Shown here: piece after piece, positions 42,335 through 51,240 of the stretch | Numbering within the stretch: position 1 is the stretch's first letter | How the letters are laid out: every line of letters begins with the position of its first letter | DNA from: Cyclobacteriaceae bacterium | GTDB lineage: Bacteria > Bacteroidota > Bacteroidia > Cytophagales > Cyclobacteriaceae | DNA: 64,000 nucleotides | Direction of reading: 5' to 3' | Assembly (NCBI GenBank): GCA_025455015.1 | Contig: JALONI010000016.1 | Span: forward strand, 1 to 64,000 | Notes under the pieces: model-generated | Told to the model about the DNA's origin: nothing | Databases searched by the model: none | What the model saw: the letters and a program-made list of their open reading frames with translations, nothing else | Made by a program: the position numbers and the translations under genes

Positions 42335-42440
42335 GGTACGGCTACCCGTGGTAAAACCCGTGCCCGCTTAGGGTCAGCGGCAGGCGGTTGCCGTCCTTTA
42401 AACGAAACCATGCCGGACCAACAATTTGCGCCTGCGCGAC

Positions 42441-42448
42441 TATCTTTG
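42441..42448 (+). promoter_or_regulatory. -7 box for the NarL-type kinase gene
   Basis: TATCTTTG, exact TAnnTTTG, 11 bp before the ATG at 42460. It implies an almost leaderless message and supports the short start. Confidence 0.55.
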
Positions 42449-42459
42449 TGCCGCACACT

Positions 42460-43293
42460 ATGATCTACTACTCATTCATCTTGTTTACGTTGGCCGTGGT
42501 GGCGCTGGGCGCCTACGCCTTGTATGAGTGGCTCGAGAAAAATACCAATAGCCGAAAACGCGAACTGGAGGCATTGGAGAAAAAACTATTTGAAGAAAAA
42601 ACCCGCATGCTGCTGCTGCGCGATTCGCTGCTGGAGCAGGAACGTGAACGCATCTCGGGCGAACTGCACGATGACATCCTGCAGCGCATGACAGCCCTTC
42701 ACTTGCTTACCCTGCGGTTGCATCTGCACCACGCCATGAATGATGCCCTGCATGACGAATTGCAGGCCATGGCCACCGAGCAGCGCCACATCATTGACTC
42801 CCTCCGCCTCACCGTAACGGGACTGCGCGGCTACGTCCTGCACGACAAGACATTGGTGGAGGGGATTGCGCATCTGTGCGAAACACTGAACAAGTCTATT
42901 CACCAAAAGGTCGTGTTCACCCATGTGATGGAAGAATGGGAAAAGCCGATGAATGAATTTGTGAAGGCCACCCTTTATCACGCGGTGCAGGAATTGATTC
43001 AAAATGCCTATCGCCATGCCCGCGCATGGCGCATTCTGGTAACGGTGCAATGGCGCAGCCAAGACCTACTCGTAGAAATTTCCGACAACGGTGATGGATT
43101 TGAACTCGACTGGGGGAAAAATCAATCGGGACTGCGCAGCACGCGCAACCGATGCGAAGCCATCGGAGCCACCCTCACCATCGACACCAAACCCCGCAGC
43201 GGAACAAAAGCCACGCTGATTATGCCTTACCCCGCCATGATCAGCCGCGCGGTGGAAAACATCCCCCTGCCTGCGCCCCTCACGGCTTCCTAG
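42460..43293 (+). CDS. Sensor histidine kinase, HisKA_3 type
   Basis: 277 residues from MIYYSFILFTLAVVALGAYALYEW, one N-terminal membrane helix. A coiled linker leads to the dimerisation box ERERISGELHDDILQRMTALHLL with phospho-acceptor His70. The ATPase domain has ELIQNAYRHARA, DNGDGF and SGLRSTRNRCEAIGATLTI. This is the NarX/DegS/LiaS class that signals to NarL-type regulators. No receiver gene is adjacent, so it is an orphan in this window; the NarL-type regulator at 1880 is a possible partner only by class. No extracytoplasmic sensing domain is present. Confidence 0.88.
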   Translation: MIYYSFILFTLAVVALGAYALYEWLEKNTNSRKRELEALEKKLFEEKTRMLLLRDSLLEQERERISGELHDDILQRMTALHLLTLRLHLHHAMNDALHDELQAMATEQRHIIDSLRLTVTGLRGYVLHDKTLVEGIAHLCETLNKSIHQKVVFTHVMEEWEKPMNEFVKATLYHAVQELIQNAYRHARAWRILVTVQWRSQDLLVEISDNGDGFELDWGKNQSGLRSTRNRCEAIGATLTIDTKPRSGTKATLIMPYPAMISRAVENIPLPAPLTAS

Positions 43294-43315
43294 CTGAGCC
43301 GGGCAAAGGCGCGAC

Positions 43316-44107
43316 TCAATTCAACGGGGTTTCGGGAGCGGGTTCATTTACCTCTTCCTCTTTCGGCAGCACCCAAAAGTTGTTAAAGCCCTCGCCCTGC
43401 TGAAGCGTCAATTGGCCATAGGCCAGCATTTCGAGGATGGCTAAAAAATTAAAAATCAAGGCAATGCGGGTGGGGGCTTTTTCGAAGAGCTCCACAAACG
43501 CCACGCGCCTGCGGCTCACGACTTCTTGCAAGATGAATTCTTTTTGTCCTTCGATAGTGTAGGGGTATTGGATAATCTGGTGAACGGGCTTGTTTTTTTC
43601 CTCTTCCGCACGCTTGAGCACTTTTTCAAAAACCATCAGCAACTTAAACATGTCCACATCCTGCAGTTCGGCTTCCACATTGGTGCTTTCGGCCAGGGCG
43701 CGCAGTTCCTTCATCAGGTTGCCGCGCTTTTCCTTCATCAGTTCGGTTTCCTCCATCCGGTGGAACTGGTCCACCACCGACTTGTATTTTTTATACTCAA
43801 GCAGGTGGCGTACCAACTCCTCGCGCGGGTCAATCTCATTGCCCTGCTCGTCCAATTGCGGGCGGGGCAGCAGCATTTTGGACTTAATGCGCATGAGCGT
43901 GGCGGCCACCAGAATAAATTCGCTGGCAAGCTCTACGTTCAGCTGTTCCAGCCGGTGGATGTAGTCCAAAAAATCCCCGGTGATCTTGGCGATGGGGATG
44001 TCGTGGATGTCCAACTCATCGCGCTCGATAAAAAACAACAACAGGTCAAAAGGCCCCTCAAACAAGGGGAGGCGGATTTCAAAGTTTTCCGAAACGGCTG
44101 TGCTCAT
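43316..44107 (-). CDS. scpA: Segregation and condensation protein A
   Basis: 263 residues from MSTAVSENFEIRLPLFEGPFDLLLFFIERDELDIHDIPIAKIT, the classic ScpA N-terminal SMC-binding segment. LASEFILVAATLMRIKSKMLLPRP and the C-terminal winged-helix FVELFEKAPTRIALIFNFLAILEMLAYGQLTLQQGEGFNNFWV are also typical. ScpA is the kleisin that closes SMC rings during chromosome condensation. ScpB is not in the window. A perfect -7 box lies only 7 bp before the start. It is convergent with the kinase gene (22 bp apart). Confidence 0.94.
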   Translation of the reverse strand: MSTAVSENFEIRLPLFEGPFDLLLFFIERDELDIHDIPIAKITGDFLDYIHRLEQLNVELASEFILVAATLMRIKSKMLLPRPQLDEQGNEIDPREELVRHLLEYKKYKSVVDQFHRMEETELMKEKRGNLMKELRALAESTNVEAELQDVDMFKLLMVFEKVLKRAEEEKNKPVHQIIQYPYTIEGQKEFILQEVVSRRRVAFVELFEKAPTRIALIFNFLAILEMLAYGQLTLQQGEGFNNFWVLPKEEEVNEPAPETPLN

Positions 44108-44114
44108 AAGGCGA

Positions 44115-44122
44115 CAAAAATA
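44115..44122 (-). promoter_or_regulatory. -7 box for scpA
   Basis: Minus strand TATTTTTG, exact TAnnTTTG, 7 bp before the ATG at 44107. It rules out the track's start at 44218. Confidence 0.6.
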
Positions 44123-44253
44123 GGCATCCCGCGCCCAAAAAGCAGGCCGGGATATGCACGAGTTTCCCACAAACCATGCACCACCAGTCGCAAATCCCGG
44201 AAAAACACTTACCTTCATGTCTTGTTTTAGATTTATTACGTCTCCGAACGCCC

Positions 44254-46179
44254 ATGCTGATCACTCCCGGTAAACTGCTGTCGCAGATCGACAGCCCTGC
44301 CGACCTCAAAAAGCTTAGTCAGGCCGAACTGGTTACCCTATGCGAAGAACTGCGCCAGTTCATTGTCGACAACGTGTCAGTGTACGGAGGGCACTTTGGG
44401 GCCAGTCTGGGTGTGGTGGAGCTCACGGTGGCGCTGCACTACGTCTTCAACACCCCATACGACCAACTCGTGTGGGATGTGGGCCACCAGGCCTATGGCC
44501 ATAAAATCTTGACCGGCAGACGCGAGGTGTTTCACACCAACCGCATGTACCGGGGCATTTCAGGCTTTCCCAAACGAAACGAAAGCGAGTACGATACATT
44601 TGGCGTAGGGCACTCGTCCACGTCCGTATCGGCCGCGTTGGGCATGGCCGTAGCATCGGCCTACAAAAATGAGCGCGACCGCCAGCACGTAGCCGTGATT
44701 GGCGATGGCGCCCTTACCGGGGGCATGGCCTTTGAGGGATTGAACCACGCGGGCGTGGCCGATAGCAACATCCTCATCATCCTCAACGACAACTGCATGT
44801 CCATCGACCCCAATGTGGGCGCACTCAAGGACTACCTGACCGACATTACTACCTCCAAAACATACAACAAACTCAAGGACGAAGTGTGGAACTTGCTTGG
44901 CAAGCTCTCCACCTTTGGCAAAAGTGCGCAAGAGATTGTTTCGAAAGTTGAAAACGGGATCAAGTCCACCTTGCTCAGCCAAAGCAACCTGTTTGAGTCG
45001 CTGAACCTGCGCTACTTTGGCCCGGTGGATGGCCACGATGTGGACCACTTGGTGGCCGTGCTGAACGACCTGAAGAACATCAAAGGCCCCAAAATTCTCC
45101 ATTGCGTAACCGTGAAGGGAAAAGGCTATGGCCCGGCCGAGAAAGGCAACGCCACCACCTGGCATGCGCCCGGCACCTTTGACAAGATCACAGGCGAGAT
45201 TTACAAGAAAACATACGACACCCCGCAGCCACCCAAATACCAGGATGTGTTTGGCCACACGCTGGTGGAGCTGGCGAAAAGCAATAGCAAAATCGTGGGC
45301 ATCACCCCGGCCATGCCCTCGGGCTCCTCCCTGAACATGATGATGAAGGAGATGCCGGAGCGCGCATTTGATGTGGGCATTGCCGAGCAGCACGCGGTAA
45401 CGTTTTCGGCCGGGTTGGCCACCCAGGGCCTGGTGCCTTTCTGCAACATCTACAGCTCGTTTATGCAACGCGCCTATGACCAAGTCATCCACGATGTGTG
45501 CATCCAAAACTTACCGGTAAACTTTTGCTTGGACCGGGCCGGTTTCGCAGGGGCGGATGGCCCCACCCACCACGGGGCTTATGACATCGCCTACTTCCGC
45601 TGCATCCCCAACATGGTGGTGGCCGCACCAATGAATGAGCAAGAGTTGCGCAACCTCATGTACACCGCACAGCTTCCGCGCGAAGGCGGTGCCTTTTCGA
45701 TTCGCTACCCTCGCGGCCAGGGGGTGATGCCTCATTGGCGCACGCCCTTTGAAAAGATCGCCCTGGGTACGGGCCGCAAAATCAAAGACGGTGACGAAGT
45801 GGCCCTGCTCACCATTGGCCATATCGGAAACTATGCCGTGGCGGTGTGCGAACAGCTCTCCAAAGAGGGCCTTGAGATCGCGCACTATGACCTTCGGTTT
45901 GTAAAGCCGCTGGATGAGGCCATGCTGCACGAAGTGTTTTCGAAATACAAAAAAGTAATCACCGTGGAAGATGGCTGCCTGCAAGGCGGGATGGGCAGCG
46001 CAGTATTGGAATTTATGGCCGATCACGAATACCGCGCCTCCGTGAAGCGCTTGGGTATCCCCGATGATGTGATCGAACATGGCGAGCAGAGTGAGTTGCA
46101 TGCCGAGTGTGGCTTTGATGCTGCGGGCATCCGCAAGGCGGTGGAACACATGCTGGAACGCGTGCCTACGCTGGCCTGA
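44254..46179 (+). CDS. dxs: 1-deoxy-D-xylulose-5-phosphate synthase
   Basis: 641 residues from MLITPGKLLSQIDSPADLKKL. It is a thiamine-diphosphate enzyme that joins pyruvate and glyceraldehyde-3-phosphate, the first step of the MEP isoprenoid pathway. Motifs: GHFGASLGVVELTVALHYVFNTPYDQLVWDVGHQAYGHKILTGRR, the ThDP site GDGALTGGMAFEGLNHAG (GDG at 150-152), HCVTVKGKGYGPAE, the pyrimidine-domain DVGIAEQHAVTFSAGLA and DRAGFAGADGPTHHGAYD. Full length with no odd residues seen. An alpha/beta hydrolase gene follows after 2 bp. The second MEP gene in the window is ispH at 55561. Confidence 0.97.
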   Translation: MLITPGKLLSQIDSPADLKKLSQAELVTLCEELRQFIVDNVSVYGGHFGASLGVVELTVALHYVFNTPYDQLVWDVGHQAYGHKILTGRREVFHTNRMYRGISGFPKRNESEYDTFGVGHSSTSVSAALGMAVASAYKNERDRQHVAVIGDGALTGGMAFEGLNHAGVADSNILIILNDNCMSIDPNVGALKDYLTDITTSKTYNKLKDEVWNLLGKLSTFGKSAQEIVSKVENGIKSTLLSQSNLFESLNLRYFGPVDGHDVDHLVAVLNDLKNIKGPKILHCVTVKGKGYGPAEKGNATTWHAPGTFDKITGEIYKKTYDTPQPPKYQDVFGHTLVELAKSNSKIVGITPAMPSGSSLNMMMKEMPERAFDVGIAEQHAVTFSAGLATQGLVPFCNIYSSFMQRAYDQVIHDVCIQNLPVNFCLDRAGFAGADGPTHHGAYDIAYFRCIPNMVVAAPMNEQELRNLMYTAQLPREGGAFSIRYPRGQGVMPHWRTPFEKIALGTGRKIKDGDEVALLTIGHIGNYAVAVCEQLSKEGLEIAHYDLRFVKPLDEAMLHEVFSKYKKVITVEDGCLQGGMGSAVLEFMADHEYRASVKRLGIPDDVIEHGEQSELHAECGFDAAGIRKAVEHMLERVPTLA

Positions 46180-46181
46180 CC

Positions 46182-46934
46182 ATGGCCCTCCACGTGTCGA
46201 AAACGGGCCGCGGCCCGGCTGTCGTTTTGCTTCACGGCTTCTGCGAAACCCATCAGGTGTGGACTGTTTTTTCACCGCTTCTCGCGGACGATTTTACCGT
46301 CTATGCCATTGATATGCCGGGTTTTGGCCACAGGCCTGCCTTGTCAGGAGGCTTTTCCCTGGCGGCCGTAGCGGGTGATGTGGGGCGGTGGCTGCAAGAA
46401 ATGCCGGTTCCGCCACGCGCCATCATCGGCCACTCGTTGGGCGGCTATGTTGCGTTGGAGTTGCTGGCGCAGTCTCCGCACTTGGCCGATGCGTTTGGGC
46501 TGTTCCACTCCACGTATCTGGCCGATGCCCCGGAGCGAAAAGAAGGCCGCACCAAGGCCATGGAGTTTGTGGCTAAACAAGGCGTGGCACCGTTCGTGCG
46601 AAACCTCATTCCAACGCTTTTCCACCAAAAAGACCACCCCGCCATCCCCCGCGTGCTGGAGATGGCACTGGCCACCCGGGCCGAAACAGTGATCGAGTAC
46701 ACCCGCGCGATGCGCGACAGGCCCACCCACGAAACCACCGCGGCCACCTGGCGCGACAAGCTGTTTCTAATTCACGGGGAATCGGATGCCGTTATCTCCG
46801 AGCAAACCGCCCGGAAAATGGAGGCCGGACTGCCCGCGGGCCACACCCTGCACCTGGCAGAAACCGGCCACATGGGCATGTACGAAAGCCCATCACGAGC
46901 CGCGGCATTCATCAAAACATTACTGGCGCGTTAA
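46182..46934 (+). CDS. Alpha/beta hydrolase
   Basis: 250 residues. The oxyanion-hole start VVLLHGFCETHQVW, the nucleophile elbow IIGHSLGGYVALELLA (Ser in GHSLGG), a cap region, the Asp strand LIHGESDAVIS and the terminal His in LAETGHMGMYESP define an esterase or lipase-like hydrolase. The substrate is unknown. Its ATG lies 2 bp after the dxs stop, so it is certainly co-transcribed, though a metabolic link to isoprenoid synthesis is not established. Confidence 0.92.
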   Translation: MALHVSKTGRGPAVVLLHGFCETHQVWTVFSPLLADDFTVYAIDMPGFGHRPALSGGFSLAAVAGDVGRWLQEMPVPPRAIIGHSLGGYVALELLAQSPHLADAFGLFHSTYLADAPERKEGRTKAMEFVAKQGVAPFVRNLIPTLFHQKDHPAIPRVLEMALATRAETVIEYTRAMRDRPTHETTAATWRDKLFLIHGESDAVISEQTARKMEAGLPAGHTLHLAETGHMGMYESPSRAAAFIKTLLAR

Positions 46935-47005
46935 ATTAATCCCCTCCACCCCCCTATTTTTTGGTTTTTTGCCCTAAACTGTGCTAAAATTGTGTTGATT
47001 TGCAT

Positions 47006-47013
47006 TATGTTTG
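47006..47013 (+). promoter_or_regulatory. -7 box for the zinc-ribbon membrane protein gene
   Basis: TATGTTTG, exact TAnnTTTG, 77 bp before the ATG at 47091. The leader would be about 70 nt, longer than for the neighbours. Confidence 0.4.
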
Positions 47014-47090
47014 TTTAACCTCCGCAAAAGCGGGTTGAATGGCTTACCAAATCGGTCAAACGCGGATTAAAACACCTAACTTATACTAAC

Positions 47091-47828
47091 ATGACTGTTT
47101 CTCCTGGATGGAATGACCTGATGATGCAATTTGCCTTTGCATTCTGGGGTCTGGGTTTACTCGTGGCCGTGGGATACTTCGTTTTGTTGGCCGTTCGAGG
47201 CGACAACAAATACAAGTATGACTTCATCAACCGCTACGAAATCAAAACCCTGTGGGTGGCGGTGATCTTATTGATCACGGGCGGTGCCTGCTTCTTCAAT
47301 GCCAACGTAAAAGGCGATTGGATCACGATATTCTGGCTCTTTGTTCGCATTTTCAGCACGGTAGCGGTAGCAATTTTGATCGCCCTGATCATGCAAAACC
47401 TACTCAAGTTTTATTATCCTTTTTTCATTGAGAAACGGTTGAAAGTACTGCGCTACAAGCCGCGGATTTCCCCCAAAACGGGCAAGCCGATGAAGCTGTT
47501 GAGCGAAGAAGAAGAAGACGCCTACATGGACGAGGGTATGATCGCAGAAGAGAACGTGTTTTCGGTTGACTATGACGTATGGAAAGACGAAGAGACGGGC
47601 TATATCAAAATTGAAAAATATGCGGGCCACTTGCATGCGTTGCAGTGCCCCGAGTGCAACTACCAAACCTTCAAAGTGGTTCGCGAGGAAATACTCCGTC
47701 AGCCTGCGCCCACCGAAGATGGCGAAGTGTTGAAACATTACGAGTGCGGCTACTGCGGCTACAAGGCCAAGAAGTCGGTGCACTTGCGCTACACGTCAAA
47801 AATGGAGGCCACCGCAGCGGCTACCTAG
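47091..47828 (+). CDS. Membrane protein with C-terminal zinc ribbon, unknown
   Basis: 245 residues. There are about three hydrophobic helices in the first 110 residues (FAFAFWGLGLLVAVGYFVLLA, LWVAVILLITGGACFF, IFSTVAVAILIALIMQNLL) and a soluble C-terminal half with an acidic stretch (LLSEEEEDAYMDEGMI). The end carries a likely zinc ribbon, CPEC 21-30 residues before CGYC. I do not recognise a functional family, although the layout suggests a conserved Bacteroidota protein. It has its own promoter and a strong terminator, so it is transcribed alone. Confidence 0.75.
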   Translation: MTVSPGWNDLMMQFAFAFWGLGLLVAVGYFVLLAVRGDNKYKYDFINRYEIKTLWVAVILLITGGACFFNANVKGDWITIFWLFVRIFSTVAVAILIALIMQNLLKFYYPFFIEKRLKVLRYKPRISPKTGKPMKLLSEEEEDAYMDEGMIAEENVFSVDYDVWKDEETGYIKIEKYAGHLHALQCPECNYQTFKVVREEILRQPAPTEDGEVLKHYECGYCGYKAKKSVHLRYTSKMEATAAAT

Positions 47829-47852
47829 TTTTTACCTGAACCCTGACAAAGA

Positions 47853-47880
47853 GCCGCTCACCCCGTGAGCGGCTTTTTTT
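47853..47880 (+). terminator. Rho-independent terminator
   Basis: A 9-bp stem, GCCGCTCAC/GTGAGCGGC, with a short CCC loop is followed by TTTTTTT, 24 bp after the zinc-ribbon membrane protein stop. Confidence 0.92.
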
Positions 47881-48025
47881 ATGCCGTCACAAGCGTGTTC
47901 GCCCGCGTTCGGCACCTGCGCATAAGTTGTTCGCGCGTGAACAGCCCGTGGGCGAACAGAGGCTCTATCGGGGTAAAAAAAGGCCTTTTGTCGCATGGCC
48001 GTCTTTTTGCGGGGCACCGCAACAA

Positions 48026-48226
48026 ATGAAGACATTTATCGCGCTCGTAGGTTGGTTTTTGCTGTTCGCAATTTGTTGGCCGTTGGCTATAGCGGTGCTT
48101 TTTTTGTTCCCCCTCGTTTGGCTTTTGCTGCTGCCCTTTCGCTTGGTGGGGCTCACGGTGGAGGCCGTTTTTAAATTGGTGGGAGCCATCCTGTCGCTGC
48201 CGTTGCGCTGGGTAAAGGCTTGGTAG
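48026..48226 (+). CDS. Small hydrophobic membrane protein, unknown
   Basis: 66 residues from the ATG of MKTFIALVGWFLLFAICWPLAIAVLFLFPLVW; the track's longer start adds an untypical basic leader. Two closely spaced membrane helices are followed by an amphipathic C-terminus ending LRWVKAW. No family is recognised. It is on the same strand as the rhodanese lipoprotein and ends 53 bp before that start. Confidence 0.6.
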   Translation: MKTFIALVGWFLLFAICWPLAIAVLFLFPLVWLLLLPFRLVGLTVEAVFKLVGAILSLPLRWVKAW

Positions 48227-48279
48227 GGCGTCAAATCTCGGTTTCTTTTGTACTTTGGCTTCGCAAACCAAGCGTTGTG

Positions 48280-48894
48280 ATGCGAGCGTATTTGATGTGG
48301 GTGGTGATGTGCCTGGCGGCCTGCTCGGCCAAACAGCCAGCGGCCGATGATGTGACAGCCGATGTTTTTTTGAGCGAAGCCAAGAAAGACCCGGCCCAAT
48401 TGCTGGACGTGCGTACGCTGTCCGAGTTAGAGGCGGGCTATGTGCCCGGCTCGTGGCACGTGGATTACAAAGACCCCCGCTTCGAGGACGCTGTCGATGC
48501 GTTGGATCGCAGTAAAACATACCTCGTGTTTTGTGCCTCCGGTGTGCGCAGCGGCCGCGCAGCTGCGGCCATGAGGGCCAAGGGCTTTACGGTACTCACC
48601 TTGCGGGGTGGGTTGGGGGCCGGAGGGGTCGTAACATCCCCAGCGCTGCCGATGCCCGAAGGGCTGACCTGGCGCGCGGCTGAGCCAACCGATTCACAAC
48701 AACGCATCTTCTCCCTGCCCAATGGCGAGGTGTACGCTGCCGTGGCATGCCAGAAGGGTACACCTGCTTTTTGTCCACGGTTCGAAGCCAAATTTGCCAA
48801 GCCCGCGTTTGGTCGCGATTCGGTTTTTGCCAATCCCGTGGAAACGCAGGACTATATCGTACGCCAGTTTCGGTCAAACCCTATTTCACAGTAA
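48280..48894 (+). CDS. Rhodanese-domain lipoprotein
   Basis: 204 residues from MRAYLMWVVMCLAACSAKQ, a lipoprotein signal with Cys15. The rhodanese domain (about 30-115) has LLDVRTLSELEAGYVPGSWHVDY and the active-site loop CASGVRSGRAA with catalytic Cys85. Single-domain rhodaneses carry or transfer sulfane sulfur. The last 80 residues (CQKGTPAFCPRFEAKFAKPAFGRDSVFAN) hold two more Cys and are not part of the standard domain. A TACTTTGG near -7 box lies at about 48251. It precedes the acyl-CoA ligase by 6 bp and probably shares its message. Confidence 0.88.
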   Translation: MRAYLMWVVMCLAACSAKQPAADDVTADVFLSEAKKDPAQLLDVRTLSELEAGYVPGSWHVDYKDPRFEDAVDALDRSKTYLVFCASGVRSGRAAAAMRAKGFTVLTLRGGLGAGGVVTSPALPMPEGLTWRAAEPTDSQQRIFSLPNGEVYAAVACQKGTPAFCPRFEAKFAKPAFGRDSVFANPVETQDYIVRQFRSNPISQ

Positions 48895-48900
48895 AATCTT

Positions 48901-50559
48901 ATGAGCGCACAAAAACCTTGGTTGATCAGCTATCCTGAAAATGTGCCCCACGCCTGTCCGGCCAACCCGCACAAGGCCCTGGTGAACGTTTTTGAAGACG
49001 CTTTTTTGCGCTTCCGGCAAAAACCGGCCCTCACCAACATGGGTGCCACACTCACCTACGGGCAATTGGATGAACGATCGCGGCAGTTTGCCTCCTACCT
49101 GCAGCACCAAGCGGGCCTGAAGCCGGGCGACCGCATCGCTTTGCAGATGCCCAACGTCTTTCAATATCCCATCGCCTTCATCGGGGCGTTGCGGGCGGGT
49201 CTCACGGTGGTCAACACCAATCCGCTGTATACCCCGCGCGAGATGGAGTATCAATTCAAAGACAGCGGGGCTGTGGCCATTGTCATCGTAGCCAACTTTG
49301 CTTTTAACCTGGAGAAAATCCTGGCCCACACGTCCATCAAAACGGTGATTGTAACCGAATTGGGAGACCAGCTCGGGGGCCTCAAAAAGACGCTCGTCAA
49401 TTTCGTGGTCAAACGCATCAAGAAGATGGTGCCACCCTTTCACCTGCCGGGCGCGGTTCCGTTCAACAAGGCCCTGGAGCAAGGGGCCCAAAAGCCATTT
49501 CAAAAAATTGATCACCGCCCGGAAGACGTCATCCTGTTGCAGTACACGGGCGGCACTACCGGGTTTAGCAAAGGAGCCATGCTCACCAATGCTAACCTCA
49601 CGCATCACCTGGTGCAGTTTGGTTCGGTTTACGATGCGCACATCAAAGAGGATGATATTTGCATTGTGCCCCTGCCGGTGTATCACATCACGGCTCTGTT
49701 TGGCTTGATCTTTACACTCAGCCGCGGCCTCAAAGATGTGCTGATCACCAATCCGCGCGACATACCCGCGTTTGTAAAGGAGTTGCGTAAGCATCCGTTC
49801 ACCATGTTTTTTGGATTGAATACGCTGTACAACGCATTGCTCAACCACCCGGATTTCAATAAGGTCGATTTTTCGCGCGTGAAAGTATGCCTGGCCGGTG
49901 GTATGGCCATGCAAACGGTTGTGTCCGAGCGATGGGAAAAGCAAACGGGCGTGCCCATCCTGGAGGGCTACGGCTTGAGTGAGACGTCCCCCATCCTAAC
50001 CATCAACATGGTGGGCAAAAACCGCCAGGGTACGGTGGGATTGCCCATTCCCGGCACCGAAATACTCATTGCCGACAGCGAAGGCAAACCCGTGCCGCTG
50101 GGCGAGGCGGGCGAGCTATGTGCCCGCGGGCCGCAAGTCTTTCAGGGGTATTGGCAAAAAGACAACCGCGAAGTATTTCTGCCCGGGGGCTGGTTCAAAA
50201 CGGGCGACATCGCGCAGATGGATGAGGACGGCTACTTTCGCATTGTCGATCGAAAAAAAGACATGATCCTCGTGTCCGGATTCAACGTGTACCCCAACGA
50301 GATCGAAAACGTGGTGGCCAGCCACCCCAAGGTGTTGGAAGTGGCGGCCATCGGTGTGAAAGACGATCATTCGGGCGAAGTAGTCAAACTTTGTGTGGTC
50401 AAACGCGAGGCGTCACTGACCGAAGAGGAGCTCAAAGACTACTGCAAAGAAAACCTGACCGCCTACAAGCGGCCCAAGTACATCGAATTCAAGACCGAGT
50501 TGCCCAAGGCCAACACAGGCAAAATCCTGAGGCGCCTGCTGCGCGAGGTAGAGGCCTGA
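48901..50559 (+). CDS. Long-chain fatty-acid-CoA ligase (AMP-forming)
   Basis: 552 residues of the ANL superfamily. Core motifs: the P-loop-like YTGGTTGFSKGAMLT, GYGLSETSP, the hinge-preceding GWFKTGDIAQMDEDGYFRIVDRKKDMI and the C-terminal catalytic lysine region PKANTGKILRRLLR. It activates fatty acids to acyl-AMP then acyl-CoA. The first residues MSAQKPWLISYPENVPHAC match the FadD-like start. The position 2 kb from the type III PKS suggests it could supply acyl-CoA starters, but it also fits ordinary fatty acid use. It follows the rhodanese gene by 6 bp. Confidence 0.93.
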   Translation: MSAQKPWLISYPENVPHACPANPHKALVNVFEDAFLRFRQKPALTNMGATLTYGQLDERSRQFASYLQHQAGLKPGDRIALQMPNVFQYPIAFIGALRAGLTVVNTNPLYTPREMEYQFKDSGAVAIVIVANFAFNLEKILAHTSIKTVIVTELGDQLGGLKKTLVNFVVKRIKKMVPPFHLPGAVPFNKALEQGAQKPFQKIDHRPEDVILLQYTGGTTGFSKGAMLTNANLTHHLVQFGSVYDAHIKEDDICIVPLPVYHITALFGLIFTLSRGLKDVLITNPRDIPAFVKELRKHPFTMFFGLNTLYNALLNHPDFNKVDFSRVKVCLAGGMAMQTVVSERWEKQTGVPILEGYGLSETSPILTINMVGKNRQGTVGLPIPGTEILIADSEGKPVPLGEAGELCARGPQVFQGYWQKDNREVFLPGGWFKTGDIAQMDEDGYFRIVDRKKDMILVSGFNVYPNEIENVVASHPKVLEVAAIGVKDDHSGEVVKLCVVKREASLTEEELKDYCKENLTAYKRPKYIEFKTELPKANTGKILRRLLREVEA

Positions 50560-50562
50560 CGG

Positions 50563-51111
50563 TTAATCCTTGTCCTCTTCGTCAGCCTTTTGAATTTGTT
50601 CGTCCAAAATCTGTTCGATTAGCGCCCGCTGTTTTTCGTTGATCGTGTTGTCTAACTTGGCCTGGCGTTTCATAAACCGGAACATGGCGTTTTTCTTGAT
50701 TTCGTAGGCCATGAACACGGTGTATTTCTTCTCTTTTTCGTTGTAGAACTTTTCTTCGCCCATCTTACGTAAGTCGGCAATGCTCGTATTCATGGTCTGG
50801 CGTACCAGGCTTTGAAACTTGTCGGCCACATCGGCTGCATTTTCGTTTTCGGTTTGCCCCAGGTATTGGTCAGCCACTTGCTTCATGGTCGTGTTCACCT
50901 GACCGGCCAATTGGGCTTTGGCCTCAATATCCGCTTTGGCGCGCGCAATGTTGTCTTGCGAGCTTTCGCCTTTGCCGGTGCCGCGGAAAAAGCGGTTGTT
51001 GGACTCATACGCATTGCCGCTGAAAGGCTCGCGCACTTTTTTGCCGAGCACGCCCGAACTGCACGAGGCGATAACAAGCGCCAGTGCGCTGTAGAAAACC
51101 AAGTTTTTCAT
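50563..51111 (-). CDS. LPP20-like lipoprotein
   Basis: 182 residues with lipobox Cys17 (LVIASCSSG). The mature part NRFFRGTGKGESSQDNIARAKADIEAKAQLAGQVNTTMKQVADQYL matches the pattern of LPP20 or LPP20-like domains, in which an alanine-rich helix follows a short strand. The C-terminus is helical and charged (LDNTINEKQRALIEQILDEQIQKADEEDKD). Its function is unknown; a cell-envelope location is likely. It is convergent with the ligase gene (3 bp apart) and divergent from the PH-domain gene. Confidence 0.78.
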   Translation of the reverse strand: MKNLVFYSALALVIASCSSGVLGKKVREPFSGNAYESNNRFFRGTGKGESSQDNIARAKADIEAKAQLAGQVNTTMKQVADQYLGQTENENAADVADKFQSLVRQTMNTSIADLRKMGEEKFYNEKEKKYTVFMAYEIKKNAMFRFMKRQAKLDNTINEKQRALIEQILDEQIQKADEEDKD

Positions 51112-51131
51112 GGATGGGTTGTTTACAGGGC

Positions 51132-51139
51132 CAAAAGTA
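51132..51139 (-). promoter_or_regulatory. -7 box for the LPP20-like gene
   Basis: Minus strand TACTTTTG, exact TAnnTTTG, 20 bp before the ATG at 51111. Confidence 0.5.
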
Positions 51140-51240
51140 GAAAAAATTGTGCCAGAGTGGCGGAGGGATTAAAACGCAATTAAACCGGGCCCTACCCCAA
51201 ACAAATAGAAGTCCGTCACGTATTCATTCTTACACACACC

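Noticed and set aside
44560-45507. 315-codon minus-strand ORF inside dxs
   Set aside because: Antisense shadow; no family features.
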